A stretch of 28,119 nucleotides of DNA, taken from NCBI GenBank assembly GCA_026260175.1, contig JAKCWW010006528.1:4098-32216 (forward strand), in the 5' to 3' direction. Shown piece by piece: positions 1 to 9,193 of the stretch. The notes beneath the pieces were generated by a model that saw only the letters and a program-made list of their open reading frames with translations, was not told the origin of the DNA and did not search any database. Within the stretch, counting starts at the first letter, position 1. Every line of letters starts with the position of its first letter. The translations under genes were made by a program, and so were the position numbers. This DNA is from Reticulitermes lucifugus (lineage: Eukaryota > Arthropoda > Insecta > Blattodea > Rhinotermitidae).

Positions 1-112
1 TGCATAGGAGGCTGGGTGGGCCCCAGGGCCGGTCTGGACGGCTGCGAAAAATCTCGCCCCTACAGGGATTCGATCCCCGGACCGTTCAGCCCGTAGCGAG
101 TCGTACACAATA
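1..112 (-). mobile_element. SINE-B copy, truncated by window edge
   Basis: Partial tRNA-headed SINE in antisense orientation. On the plus strand it reads GGTGGGCCCCAGGGCCGGTC near 16-35, then GGATTCGATCCCC near 66-78, whose reverse complement is a pol III B-box-like GATCGAATCC. The GGTCTGGAC motif and following AAAATCTC recur in the SINE-B copies at 8.4, 18.1 and (reversed) 21.9 kb. The 3' part of the element lies outside the window. Non-autonomous and non-coding; it would depend on LINE enzymes supplied in trans. Confidence 0.7.
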
Positions 113-562
113 CAGAAAACGTGGACATAATTCAAACTTAAAATTTTGAGGACTATGGAGCACATTGCAAGCTTCTACAGGCTTATTTATTTGTAACTAC
201 GATACAGCCGTTTAAAATTTCAATGGGAACTTTTAACGTTTACAAACATCACAGTTACACTATAGTGCAACCATTATGACTTACTCTCATAATTTCAGAT
301 TCTGAACGACATTTTGAGACCACGATTTCAAAAAAATATTGAACTTCAAAACTTTAAAAAGTTTTGGAAAGTCGGCTAGACTAATGTCAAGATAATAAAT
401 TTCACTGAATAATAACATATATGTGCAGTGCTGCAATCTAGAGGAACGCTGTGAACTTCTTTTCGTAAAATATGCACATTTCATACTTTCCATTGCAAAT
501 TACTGCCCCTATTTCTAACTACATTGCAACACACACATCGACAGAAAGCTAATATATGGATA
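113..562. other. Unannotated AT-rich stretch
   Basis: No gene, tRNA-like head, inverted repeat or tandem repeat was seen here. The only open frame (minus strand, 287-493, 68 codons) has no recognisable motif and is of a length expected by chance. Confidence 0.6.
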
Positions 563-564
563 TA

Positions 565-721
565 CAGTCAAACCCCGATATAGCGCCACCCTCACTTAGG
601 GCCCCAAGAAATTCTGCATAAAGAAAATCGTTATTGTACAGTATTTTGATTGACAGCCATCTTCGTTATAGCGCCACAAATTGCGGCGAACAAACAGTGG
701 CGCTATATCGGGGGTTGACTG
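565..721. mobile_element. pogo/Tigger-type MITE with 25-bp TIRs
   Basis: A 157-bp element bounded by terminal inverted repeats at 565-589 and 697-721. The arms match at 24 of 25 positions; both begin CAGTCAA and contain CCCCGATATAGCGCCAC. A TA dinucleotide flanks each side (563-564 and 722-723), the target duplication of Tc1/mariner-superfamily elements, and termini beginning CAGTCAA are typical of the pogo/Tigger branch. The interior is too short for a transposase, so this is a non-autonomous derivative. A third copy of the TIR core (TATAGCGCCAC) lies inside at about 667-677. The nearly intact TIRs suggest a fairly recent insertion. Confidence 0.85.
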
Positions 722-770
722 TATGTATATATATATATACCGGTATATATATATATACATAGTATAGATT
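722..770. repeat. TA microsatellite with central palindrome
   Basis: A (TA)n tract directly abutting the MITE end. It is centred on ACCGGT, so the tract is one near-perfect palindrome. The MITE's right TA duplication merges into it, so the element may have inserted at its edge, or the tract may have grown from the duplication. Confidence 0.85.
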
Positions 771-1927
771 CCTGTAGCTTCTCTGTTCAGTATAACGGAG
801 TATCTGAAAGAAAATGGCACCACCGTTTCTATTCATGGCTCATTTTCAAGATATAGCAACTTCTAGACCCAGGAACACATTTAATAAGCCATTTTGATGG
901 GAGGTAAGAGAAACACGGTTTCTGAATCACCGTGTTAATAAGTTGCATATCGACATCGTAACACTGGCACAAAAGGCATAATAGCATCGCTCCCGCATCA
1001 ACTAATGACCACAGTCTGCAAATATTGCGGGTACGTCCAAAGCACAGAATACAATAATGTAAATATTTCCACCTCCGTGCAAGGATTCATCGTTATTGTT
1101 TTAGGTTATAAACTGACAATGATCGATTACAGCTCCCCCGAACCCCCCCCCCCCAAACTTCAGCTTCACAACCAGTCCAGTGTTTTTTGTGCTCCCTTAG
1201 AGCGTCAACAATGATGCAGAGAGCCATACACCCCTCACAGTGCAGCCACTGAATGCGATTGAAGAAACAAAAAAAAAGATGAGACTGCCATGCTGCGGCT
1301 AAAATTGACATTGCGGGGGAAGGGGGGGGCTAGAGGGGGGTATTCACAGCATGGAACATACACATCTAATTTAAATGGTAACCACGACAGTCCTACCACC
1401 TTTGCAAATTCCATGCAGTGTTACCAACACTAGCGACGAAGCATAGGGAAGATGAAACATTATTTCACGCAGTCAGTAGGGCAACAAACCTTCCCCCACC
1501 ATGCCAACACAACTTTCATATTAACAGAAGTAGATAGGTCTGGTCTATGGGGCTTATTCACTACTCGATTTCACGTCACGTCAGGTTGCATAACGGGCAG
1601 TAATTAATAAGAGGGTACTGTACGTACTGTGTGACACTGCGGGCACTTTCGCTGTGAACTGTGGGAAGTCTACGCAGACGAGTCTTTAAGTGGCAGTTGG
1701 TACGACGCATACGTTTTTATTTACGCAAAAGAACCAAAGTTGCGGACTTCCAAAGACGTGACAGGTTGTCAGACAAGGTATCTTACACGGCGCCACATCC
1801 CAGAAGTTCGTCATCTATATTCTACCGCCGCGAGAACCCGAAATTCCAATTTAATGGCCAATATAAAACACGATTTTAACAAACTGCAGTTTCTTTATGG
1901 TTCCTTTTGTTAGTTTCTTTAGTAGTA
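771..1927. other. Unannotated stretch with C-run and G-rich tract
   Basis: No gene is supported. It contains a C-rich run at 1135-1154 and a G-rich tract at 1315-1340 (listed separately). An open frame at 1661-1879 (plus, 72 codons) is rich in Arg and Ser, has no recognised domain and lacks supporting signals. Confidence 0.55.
1315..1340 (+). other. Potential G-quadruplex tract
   Basis: Three G runs of 5, 8 and 6 separated by AA and CTAGA. The 8-G run can supply two G-triplets, so a four-tract quadruplex is possible. About 165 bp upstream, 1135-1154 carries C5 and C12 runs, which place G-rich sequence on the opposite strand. Whether either folds is not shown. Confidence 0.5.
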
Positions 1928-2170
1928 CTGGCTTAGCTCAAACAGTATATGTGATATTACGGACTGGATTATCACGGTTCGATTCCTGACAGGAGCAAGA
2001 ATTTTTTTGATCCGTCGCTTCCAGGCCGGTTCTGGATTCCAACTACCGGGTACTAGTGCTATTTCTCGGAGGGGGTAAGACGCCCGGTGCGTGGAGGTTC
2101 ATTACTCGCCTCTCCATCTAGTGCCGTAGTCAATATATGGAACTACGGTTCCACTTCCAATGCACCTTGA
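1928..2170 (+). mobile_element. SINE-B copy, sense orientation
   Basis: tRNA-headed SINE. A pol III A-box-like TAGCTCAAACAG lies at 1934-1945 and a B-box-like GGTTCGATTCC at 1976-1986. After the head come AGGCCGGTTCTGG, ACTACCGGGTACTAGTG, a GGAGGGG segment and CTCCATCTAGTGCCG at about 2110-2126. These correspond, reverse-complemented, to blocks in the SINE-B copies at 8.3 and 17.9 kb. The 3' end is diverged and the boundary is approximate. It lies about 75 bp upstream of a SINE-A copy in the same orientation. Confidence 0.7.
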
Positions 2171-2236
2171 AGGAGTAGTGTCTAAGCGCACAGAGAATTT
2201 CACTAAATTTTCAGTCGCATGTTTTGCAGGCCTATA

Positions 2237-2245
2237 GGTTAAATG
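2237..2245. repeat. Target-site duplication, left, of SINE-A at 2246
   Basis: GGTTAAATG directly precedes the SINE-A copy and is repeated exactly at 2507-2515 after its A-rich tail. Confidence 0.7.
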
Positions 2246-2506
2246 GCCGATCCCAGTGGCCGCACGGTCTAAGGCGTGGGTCTGCGGCCGCCCGCTTGCT
2301 GGGATTGTATGTTCGAATTCCGCCGGGGGCATGGATGTCTGTCTCTTGTGAGTGTTGTGTGTTTTAGGTAGAGGTCTGCGTCGGGCTGATCATTCGTCCA
2401 GAGGAGTCCTACCGAGTGTGGTGTGTCTGACTGAGTGTGATCGTGAAGCCTCGTTAATGAGGAGGGCCTGGCCCACTAGGGGCTCTTGCGCCATCGGGAA
2501 AAAATG
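2246..2506 (+). mobile_element. SINE-A copy with tRNA-Leu-like head
   Basis: A 261-bp SINE. The head (about 2249-2331) resembles a class II tRNA: A-box-like TGGCCGCACGG at 2257-2267, GGTCTAAGGCG as in tRNA-Leu D arms, and a B-box-like GTTCGAATTCC at 2311-2321. Its roughly 82-nt span fits a tRNA with a long variable arm. The body follows (GATGTCTGTCTCTTGTGAG, CGTCCAGAGGAGTCCT, GTGTGATCGTGAAGCCTCG, GGCCTGGCCCACTAG) and ends CGCCATCGGGAAAAAATG. A 9-bp target duplication, GGTTAAATG, flanks it. An accidental minus-strand reading frame across the head gives FEHTIPAS-type peptides. It is the most complete SINE-A in the window. Confidence 0.85.
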
Positions 2507-2515
2507 GGTTAAATG
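2507..2515. repeat. Target-site duplication, right, of SINE-A at 2246
   Basis: Second exact copy of GGTTAAATG, directly after the SINE tail. Confidence 0.7.
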
Positions 2516-3645
2516 AATGATTGAAATTAATTAAATAAATTAGGAAGGAGTAGAAGCAGGTTGTGTTCTACTTTAATGTACATTTACACTGTCAACAATG
2601 AAATGGAAAAATATGCAACTATGAGGGCTCTGTAAAGTGATGGTCAGTTATTAAAGGCGTCATTACAGTATTCGTATGGAGAAACAAAGGCCATCCACAA
2701 ACAATTTCAGACCAATTACCTTACATCAAGGCTGAGACCCAACCTTATGACCTCCCGAAGAAAAAGCAGGAATGCTAATAATAAGGGCCGCGGTGCTCGG
2801 TAACTGTGTATATTATTCAGACGTTTTAGACTCCAAAGGTGCAAGACTCCCGGTTTCCAGATCGTCCGGGCGATTAAATCCTATACGGTGGAGCCCAATA
2901 TTTGTGGATACTGAGTATGGAACTTACTTTACGTCGCCCTTCTGGCACCTAGAACTTTGAGGTGGCTCCTAGAATTTTGGAAAATTTGTACAACCCTGTT
3001 CTAATATCTGGACCAACAGGAGTAGAAAGTTTGAAAATTTGTTATCGCGGACAAAAATGGAAACTTCATCAAATTTTACTGCAACTTTCCATCGGCAAGT
3101 TTAATCATAACCCTTAAGCTGAACTGGAGTACGAAGTATGTAAAGAGGATCGTAAATACAGACTGTCTCTACTTACTGCGAGTTCATTTAAAAAACTTCG
3201 TAATATATGATAATATAATGTATGATTAAATTAAGGAATCTTTTTGGGTTTACGCCCCATTTTAATATGCGTTAACTGCTGAAACCTCTACTCCATAATA
3301 CATCTCAACTTTGTTAGCGGAAAAGTACGAACCACAATGCGGTGTTAAGCGGGATTCCACTTGCATGTGATTATTTAGGTCAGGTCGTGAACAAAGCAAA
3401 CAATGAAGCTGCGTTCAAAACTATGTAAGACTAGACGCTGGAACGCTTCGTTGCTACGTCAGCAGGAGAGAAATATGCCAACAGCACCGTCAAAGTTTCG
3501 TGCACTGCACAACGCATAAGGCACGTTATGTTCCAAGAATGCTAATTGGTCATTCATTAATGAAGAAAATCATTAACACATTCCTAATACATTCATATGA
3601 GTAAAAGCTGCCGTGTGCAGGCCATGAAATTATTTGAGGGAGGGG
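2516..3645. other. Unannotated stretch
   Basis: No gene, RNA or repeat structure was recognised. Open frames here (for example 2772-2960, plus, 62 codons) have no motif and are chance-length. Confidence 0.55.
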
Positions 3646-3649
3646 AGGA

Positions 3650-3887
3650 ATTGCCCCACTCATCCTTAACGTCGAGATTATAATGGTGGTCATTGTGACG
3701 CACCGATGGCTTTACTGCAGGGAAAGAACTCCCAGTACGAATTCAATAGAAGGCTGGGTGGGCCCCGGGGCCGGTCCACACGTTTGGAGTAAAGAGAAAT
3801 CCTGGCCCCAGCCGGAAGTCGAAAGATTGCTCAGTTGTGCAGCCCGCAGTCTAGTCACTATGTTGACTGAGCTATCGTGGGTCTAAT
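3650..3887 (-). mobile_element. Decayed SINE-B copy
   Basis: Antisense SINE-B. The blocks CTCATCCTTAACGTCGAG, GAACTCCCAGTA, GAAGGCTGGGTGGGCCCC and GGAGTAAAGAGAAATC align in order with the copies at 8.3 and 17.9 kb. The B-box region (GGAAGTCGAAAG, near 3810-3822) is degraded, so the pol III promoter is probably dead. The family is clear; the exact ends are not. Confidence 0.65.
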
Positions 3888-4009
3888 ACATTCATATTTG
3901 TTATCATATTCAAATTCACTTAGATAAGAAGGGCAAATCTTTCAGCACACAATAAAATGTTAATGTTACAGTAAATTTCAGAGACTTAACATTGTCACTG
4001 CGGCGCAGC

Positions 4010-4537
4010 TTTGTAGTGTAGTGTAGTGTAGTGTAATGCAGTATAGTATAGTATAGTATAGCATAGTATGCCCATCCCAGTGACCGCGTGGTCTAAGGCG
4101 TGGGTCTGCGGCCGTTAGCTTGCGGCGATTACGGGTTCGAATCCCGCCGGCGGCATGGATCTCTGTCTCTTGTGAGTGTTGCGTGTTGTCAAGTAAAGTC
4201 TCTGCGCCGGGCTGATCACTCGTCCAGAGAAGTCCTGCAGAGTGTGGTGTGTCTGAGTGTGATCGTGAAGCCTCGAAACTAAGGAGGCCCTGGCCCACGA
4301 GAGGCTGCTGCGCCATGGGAAATATAGTATCGTATAGTATAGTATAGTATAGTATAGTATAGTATTAGTATAGTATAGTATAGTATAGTATAGTACAGTA
4401 TAGTATTAGTATAGTATAGTATAGTATAGTATTAGTATAGTATAGTATAGTATAGTACAGTATAGTATAGTATTAGTATAGTATAGTACAGTACAGTATA
4501 GTATAGTATAGTATTAGTATAGTATAGTATAGTACAG
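4010..4537. repeat. TATAG pentanucleotide microsatellite interrupted by a SINE
   Basis: A tandem array of the 5-mer TATAG (equivalently GTATA), with a TGTAG variant in the first part (4013-4035), then TATAG to 4070. The array resumes at 4322 and runs to about 4537. The right part has periodic six-base TATTAG interruptions and TACAG variants, giving a loose higher-order pattern. A SINE-A copy occupies 4071-4320. Confidence 0.9.
4071..4320 (+). mobile_element. SINE-A copy inside TATAG microsatellite
   Basis: A 250-bp SINE-A. A-box-like TGACCGCGTGGT at 4081-4092, followed by GTCTAAGGCG, and a perfect B-box GGTTCGAATCC at 4134-4144. The body matches the copy at 2246 through CGTCCAGAGAAGTCCT and GTGTGATCGTGAAGCCTCG, ending CTGCGCCATGGGAA. 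Its tail passes straight into TATAG repeats, so a target duplication cannot be told from the array. With the best-preserved B-box in the window, its pol III promoter may be the least decayed. Confidence 0.85.
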
Positions 4538-5102
4538 TGTCATAGCCCAAGACTACAACATTAAACTTCATCAACACTAAAACCCAAAATTTAAAACCTG
4601 AACAAAGTTTATGCATGCGTACACATGTGTACAATCATGTACATTTTAAATGATACTCATTTGTTAAGTGCTGTAATGCAAATACTGAACTAGCTATATT
4701 TTAAGTTACCGCCAAGTAGAAAAGTCTGAGAACGGTGTGCGATGCCACGAGACCTGTTTTAATATTCGGTTCAGTCTATGTATAGCGAAATATTAACGTT
4801 TTATTACGCACGTGACTGTACGAGTATGTCATATTTCAATATTATGTGTGGCCACAGCCACAAAGGATGTTCCTGCAATATCTGTTCACAAGTTTTGATG
4901 AACTTTAACAACAATCTGTGCCCATAGAAACTACAAGATTTCTCCTTGCATATCACCTAAACTACAGACGTTCACCGGGTTAAACGCGAGTTGCAGGTTG
5001 TACACAACAATATGGCGTACTGCAAGTTACTCAAGCTTTACTTGTTAAGAGTTCTCACAATTACGTATGTTATTAACCCCCTGAAGACTAAAATTTATAC
5101 AC
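4538..5102. other. Unannotated stretch
   Basis: AT-rich, with no gene, RNA or repeat structure seen. Confidence 0.55.
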
Positions 5103-5121
5103 GGAGAGAGAGAGAGAGAGA
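5103..5121. repeat. GA dinucleotide repeat
   Basis: About nine GA units, followed by a loosely purine-rich flank. Confidence 0.85.
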
Positions 5122-5569
5122 TAAAGAGCGGGAGACAATAAGGTGAGGGGTGGGGGTAGTGAGAAACACTAAATTTATCACCAGAAACAGATGATTTTAT
5201 GGCTCTAAATGGTCCTTTGCCTACCCGCTCGTCCTTCTGATAAAGGTAGATTGGAGGCAAGGCAATGAAAATTTATCTGCAGAGCATGTATTCGTAACAA
5301 TTCGGTTCCTACAGCACAAGAAACACAGTGCGTCTCTGTTACAATGACCACTCTGTTAATTTTTAGGTAAACAATAACTTCTTTTGCTCAGAATCGCAGA
5401 GAACAAGTAAATATACTGTAAGAGTAAAATGCAGGCAGTAAACACTGTTCCACAGTGTTTTAAACGGTTGATTGTTTAAATCCTGAAAAACTCGACTAAA
5501 TGGTAGCCGTACACACATTTATAGCTGTGCTTTCAAGCCTGGTGTGTTTACGTGTACCACCTCACCAAA

Positions 5570-5810
5570 ACGATCATGAGGGTCAGGCGGTTGGCATCTC
5601 TGCTTCGATTCGAGAAATCAGGAATTCAAATATCTGCCTGGTGACCGGCTACTGTGAAATCATTTTCGTGGTTTTCGTCAGTTTGTCCATGAAAATTCCG
5701 AGATGGCACCTCAAATTAAGCCACAGTAGTTTCCTTTGACGTTCTTTTCACTTCATTATTTACTCACCATCCTGCCATTAGGACTAACATATAGCCTGAG
5801 CTACTGAGAG
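5570..5810 (+). mobile_element. Decayed tRNA-derived SINE (family E)
   Basis: A weak B-box-like GGAATTCAAATATC lies near 5621-5634. It is followed by the blocks TTTCGTGGTTTTCG, ATGGCACCTCAAATTAAGCC and CCTGCCATTAGGACTAACAT. These resemble, from memory, the 3' body of an old tRNA-derived SINE common in orthopteroid insects (typically TTTCGTGGTTTTCC, then GGTACCTCAAATTAGGCCAC, then a CCATAAGACC-type end). No intact A-box or target duplication was found and the ends are approximate. A 79-codon frame over it (5500-5739) is incidental. Confidence 0.4.
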
Positions 5811-6179
5811 GTCGTCAAATAAACCAGTTTAATTCATATTACGACATAATAACCTATTAACGAAAGGTAAAAGCTCCCCTCTTCTGCACGTACCATCTCA
5901 TCCTATATCTCTACGACCAATTTTAATATTACGCCCCAGGTACTGTTATATCTCTCGCTGTCACTTTCAATTACGTTCCCAACCAATATTTATTAAGCGT
6001 TTCTTAGTTCTTCCTGCATGAACGATGTCCAGTCCGCCCCATTCGTCCGTATGCAATCAGTCTAACAATATAATGCAAAGAATACAAATCGAGACGCCTC
6101 GCACTATGCAACTGGGCTTCGTTTTGTTATGTCGTTTTAACTTTCTCCTTTGTTTTTTCTCTCTCGTCGTGGGGCGAGA

Positions 6180-6400
6180 CTACCTACGTGGAACTCCGGC
6201 GTCTAATGGGACCACTGTCCAACCCCCGGAAAATACATAACGAATATGCAGGTGTGGTGTGATAACTGACAAGGAAAAACCCAAGTATTGGGTGAAAATC
6301 CTGCCCCGTGCCACATTACAGTCCACAATTCCCTCATGGACTGCCCTGGGATCGACCCCGGCCCTTGGTGTTGATTTTTCCCTTAGTAACATTCGTATTT
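6180..6400 (-). repeat. Possible tRNA-like SINE relic
   Basis: On the minus strand a GGGGTCGATCCCAGG stretch (plus-strand 6345-6359) resembles a pol III B-box. No convincing A-box was found upstream and no second copy lies in the window, so this rests on one motif. The minus frame 6180-6419 (79 codons) has no known domain. Confidence 0.25.
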
Positions 6401-6419
6401 CAACATGAAAATGATGCAC

Positions 6420-7002
6420 TTCCGTAACAAGTAAGGGAAACCTTGAAGCACAAACTCACCGCTGCAGACCTATGCTGTATTTAGTCCGTCCAGTCTTCTC
6501 ACCACAGCCAGTGTCGTCACTGATTCACTCAGAGGGGTTCGTCTGCCTGTCACAGTACGACTAAAATACGCAGAGGATTTCTATTAAACCTTGTTATAAA
6601 GCAGAAGGGGAAGGCTCTGTAAAGCTCAGCGTTCCTACTTCAGCTGCTGCAAACCACCAATCAAGTTCCCTCTATGCCTGTTACTATTCAACTGTTTAGC
6701 ATGCTGGCAATCCCACAGCTGCATGCTGCTGCTATGACAAAGGAAAATCCTGACTCTTTGCAAAATAAAAAAAAAAGCTGAACATGCTTTCGTTTCTCAT
6801 ATGCCAGAATTATAACCACACAACAAAACTGTTTCTTTTCTTCATTTCCCTCAATTCATTAAGACAACTGCTGTTGTATCTGCCCAAGCACATTACATCC
6901 ATTTAAATGCCAAACATTATAATGTTAAAGTGTAAAAGAAACTGTGAAGTTTGACATAATTAAACCGTTAAGCATATGTGACTTATGGAGAAGCGTAAGT
7001 TC
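6420..7002. other. Unannotated stretch
   Basis: No gene or repeat was recognised. Confidence 0.55.
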
Positions 7003-7142
7003 ATTATTTTATCTGACCAATATCGTTTGTCACTTCCCACCGCTATTCCAGCGCGCGTGTGGGCAGGCCACTCATGGGATACAATTTACACGATAAGCGA
7101 GCTGGCAAAAAGTGTCAAACGATATTGGTCAGATAAAATAAT
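7003..7142. mobile_element. MITE-like element with 33-bp inverted termini
   Basis: A 140-bp element bounded by inverted repeats at 7003-7035 and 7110-7142 that match at 32 of 33 positions. The arms contain TTATCTGACCAATATCGTTTG. The 74-bp interior is more GC-rich (AGCGCGCGTG) and has no open frame. No clear target duplication can be assigned because the flanks are AT-rich and the termini are themselves A/T. The superfamily is unknown. As a transcript it would fold into a long hairpin. Confidence 0.75.
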
Positions 7143-7161
7143 AACCATTTAGTACATTATT

Positions 7162-7250
7162 CATTTTTTATTTATTTATTTATTTATTTATGATTGATTG
7201 ATTTAACGACGCTGTCAGTATCTGAACTTATACACTGTCGAAAGAAAGGA
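7162..7250. repeat. TTTA repeat plus possible dispersed-repeat end
   Basis: (TTTA)n at about 7164-7191, then GATTGATTGATTTAACGACGCTGT. From memory, TTAACGACGCTGT begins a dispersed repeat common in cockroach DNA, but only this short stub is present and no second copy lies in the window. Confidence 0.5.
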
Positions 7251-7654
7251 TGATTAATAAAATAATGAATTGTAAAGTACGTGGAAAGAAAAGATTGTGG
7301 CGCAATTTTTAAGAAACCATCCAGAAATTTCTTTGGGAGCAATGACAAAAATACAAATAGCTTCTGTCAACACAGCCGATGACGAAGCAGAGATTCGAAA
7401 CAGGTGTCTCCCGAATACAAGTCTGGAGTATTACTGCTACATCGAGTTGTGTCTGAGCCTGAAGAGTAACATTCTATTGGATCCCGAGAACGCTGATGGG
7501 CGTCTTAACCTCCTGGCACCTAAAATTCATCTAAATCATGTTTAAGGATTCAATCGACACCTCACAGAAAACACACTGCACATTCAACATAAATAACAAC
7601 TGACTAATTACATTGTTTATTTATGACTTACACAAAACACTTAAAAGCAATGTC

Positions 7655-7735
7655 TAGAAAAACGTCGCTCAGGATAGGGACAGGTGGTGTGTGCTTGTGA
7701 ATGTGGTAATGAAACTTCGGGTTGCGTGCAATGCA
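7655..7735 (+). pseudogene. Possible C2H2 zinc-finger remnant (W)
   Basis: In one plus frame, 7663-7735 translates to KTSLRIGTGGVCACECGN. This resembles the end of one C2H2 finger, the linker and the next finger start (canonical form xHLRxHTGEKPFxCxxCGxxF), with both linker-side His replaced. Stops occur nearby. It lies about 240 bp before direct repeat X, which has a similar signature. Alone it is weak; it is listed because of that neighbour. Confidence 0.25.
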
Positions 7736-7903
7736 CGGAATTTTTTCGACTAACTGAGGACCTGTTAGCTACTCAAGGACTCTACTCCATGGAGTTAGTG
7801 TAGAAAATATTCAGTGCTTTATAGGATTGAAGCAGTTAGTACATAGAGCAACGAAGGCAATTTAACCTTTTGAAGCCCAGTGGCTACTATATGCACTGCA
7901 ACG

Positions 7904-8073
7904 CTAAAAAAACGCTACATTCTACCCACACAGCGCATTTATGTGGTTCTTATAATTCTCACAATAAACAGCCAACATTTCGGTACACAACATTAACTGT
8001 CTCCATAACGGAAACGGAGTGTGTTCTCTGTGAGTTTGGACCTGAATTTTTCTGTATAATTTAAATAAATTCG
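7904..8073 (+). repeat. Diverged direct repeat X, zinc-finger-like
   Basis: One of three diverged direct repeats (X; Y at 9194-9343; Z at 9462-9632). Block 1 (CACACAGCGCATTTATGTG at about 7928-7946, preceded by an A-rich CTAAAAAAACGC) and block 2 (TGTGTTCTCTGTGAG, 8020-8034) recur in Y and Z in the same order, followed by an AATTTAAATAAATTCG-like end. Block 1 resembles the HTGxxxFxC inter-finger linker of C2H2 proteins. Block 2 encodes CVLC, a Cys-x2-Cys finger start. The two Cys positions are 78 bp apart, close to the 84-bp C2H2 period. No intact finger remains: the second Cys after block 1 is Tyr (TAT) and the zinc-binding His are missing. The repeat relationship is seen directly; zinc-finger origin is inferred. 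Confidence 0.45.
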
Positions 8074-8235
8074 TTTCCATAATAAAAACTACAATATGCA
8101 TTAAGGTTCTTGTTTATAGGTACAAAAGCATTTCATCCAAGCAAAGTGAACTTAAAACAGCTTGTTACATGCTACAGGCTATTTTCTTTAGGCGGATGTT
8201 TCATATGATGATCTATCAGGCACTCATTTGGAAAA
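8074..8235. other. Unannotated gap between repeat X and SINE-B
   Basis: No recognised structure. Confidence 0.5.
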
Positions 8236-8525
8236 GCATAAAAAAGGTACAATTGTCCTCTCAATGTCATGAAGGCATACAGAGGGAGTAAAGGTATCGC
8301 TCCATTCATTCTTAACCTCGGCACTAGATGGAGGTGAGTGGTCAACTTCACGCCACGGCTGCTTCGTCCCCGGAAAAAAACCGGTACCCACTGGATAGGA
8401 TTATGGATGGGCCCCAGATTCGGTCTGGACGTTCTGGAGAAGAGAAAAATCTCTTACCCCTGCAGAAATTCGAAACTATGATCTTTCAGGACATAGCGTA
8501 GTCACTATACGGACTACTCCATCCC
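8236..8525 (-). mobile_element. SINE-B copy, near full length
   Basis: Antisense SINE-B. In plus order: a degraded tail (AAAAAGGTACAATTGTCC), GGTATCGCTCCATTCATTC, CCTCGGCACTAGATGGAGG (about 8316-8334), GGTCAACTTCACGCC, CCGGTACCCACTGGATAGG, ATGGGCCCCAGATTCGGTCT and GGAGAAGAGAAAAATCTC. It ends in a decayed tRNA-like head whose B-box reads TTTCGAATTTC on the minus strand (about 8467-8477). All blocks occur in the same order at 17.9-18.2 kb. It separates repeat X from Y and Z, so it probably inserted after the duplication. Confidence 0.8.
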
Positions 8526-8544
8526 AGTTCTTTGAAAAAGTAGA

Positions 8545-8640
8545 AAACCCACAATAAAAGAAGATAAAACCCGGTGCCCTGACCTGGACATGAACCTGGT
8601 TCCTTCCAATCACCAGTCAGTGACGGCATATGATAGCTCG
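8545..8640 (-). mobile_element. tRNA-like SINE head relic
   Basis: On the minus strand, an A-box-like AGCTATCATATGCCG is followed about 30 bp later by a B-box-like GGTTCATGTCC (plus-strand 8591-8601), then CAGGTCAGGGCACCGGG. The order and spacing fit a tRNA-derived SINE head. It directly adjoins SINE-B. No second copy of the body was found in the window. Confidence 0.45.
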
Positions 8641-9193
8641 GACGATCTTATATCGACTTGCAGCAGAAGGCACATAAGTACTGACTGTACATTACGCTTC
8701 TGTTGTGAAGCTTTATATGGATGACAGCCGGAATTGCACGTGCTTGAACTAACAGTTGAAACAAAGGCACAAATAATTCGTTGGGGTGTGGGATTAGCGG
8801 ATACACGGTTATGGGGAATAAACGAAGCCACTTCATAATAAAAACACAGGGTGGGCTGGCTCAAACTATATTTGTTTGCAAAACCAGGAAATGTCAACGT
8901 TGAAGCACTTTAAAAGGGATTTTTGTACCTTTATTGTTGATGCAGTTCCCAATAAATCAATTTATTGCTCTCAAATACCAAATAATATTTTAACGAGAAT
9001 GCGATTTCAGTTTTTAATGATAATCGCATCCATTTGGACCCAAAACACATTTAACAAGCAGTGCAGAACATATTTCACTTCAGATCCTTGTTTGTATGGT
9101 CAGGTTACCAACAACCCTAAATACGTAATTATGCCTATATGTTACCATTTACATTTTAACGCCATGTGTTAAGTACACGCACTACCTTTCGTC
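8641..9193. other. Unannotated AT-rich stretch
   Basis: Open frames here (8610-8897 minus, 95 codons; 8876-9172 plus, 98 codons) have no recognisable domain. The latter lies just upstream of repeat Y and could contain decayed sequence of the same origin, but I cannot align it. Confidence 0.45.

Noticed and set aside
1661-1879. Arg/Ser-rich 72-codon plus frame
   Set aside because: No domain, no splice or start context, and chance-length.
2102-2332. Minus-strand open frame (MPPAEFEHTIPAS...)
   Set aside because: It reads the antisense of a SINE-A head and the adjoining SINE-B tail; this is a known source of spurious gene models.
4081-4160. A functional tRNA-Leu gene
   Set aside because: The boxes are good, but the acceptor stem does not pair fully and the head continues directly into SINE body. 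The same head recurs in five copies.
3978-4316. Minus-strand frame of 112 codons
   Set aside because: It lies in the SINE-A copy and the TATAG microsatellite.
6180-6419. 79-codon minus frame over a B-box-like motif
   Set aside because: As a protein it has no known domain; retained only as a weak SINE relic.
8610-9172. Frames of 95 and 98 codons on opposite strands
   Set aside because: No motif. The first begins in a tRNA-like SINE relic. I could not align the second with the zinc-finger-like repeats.
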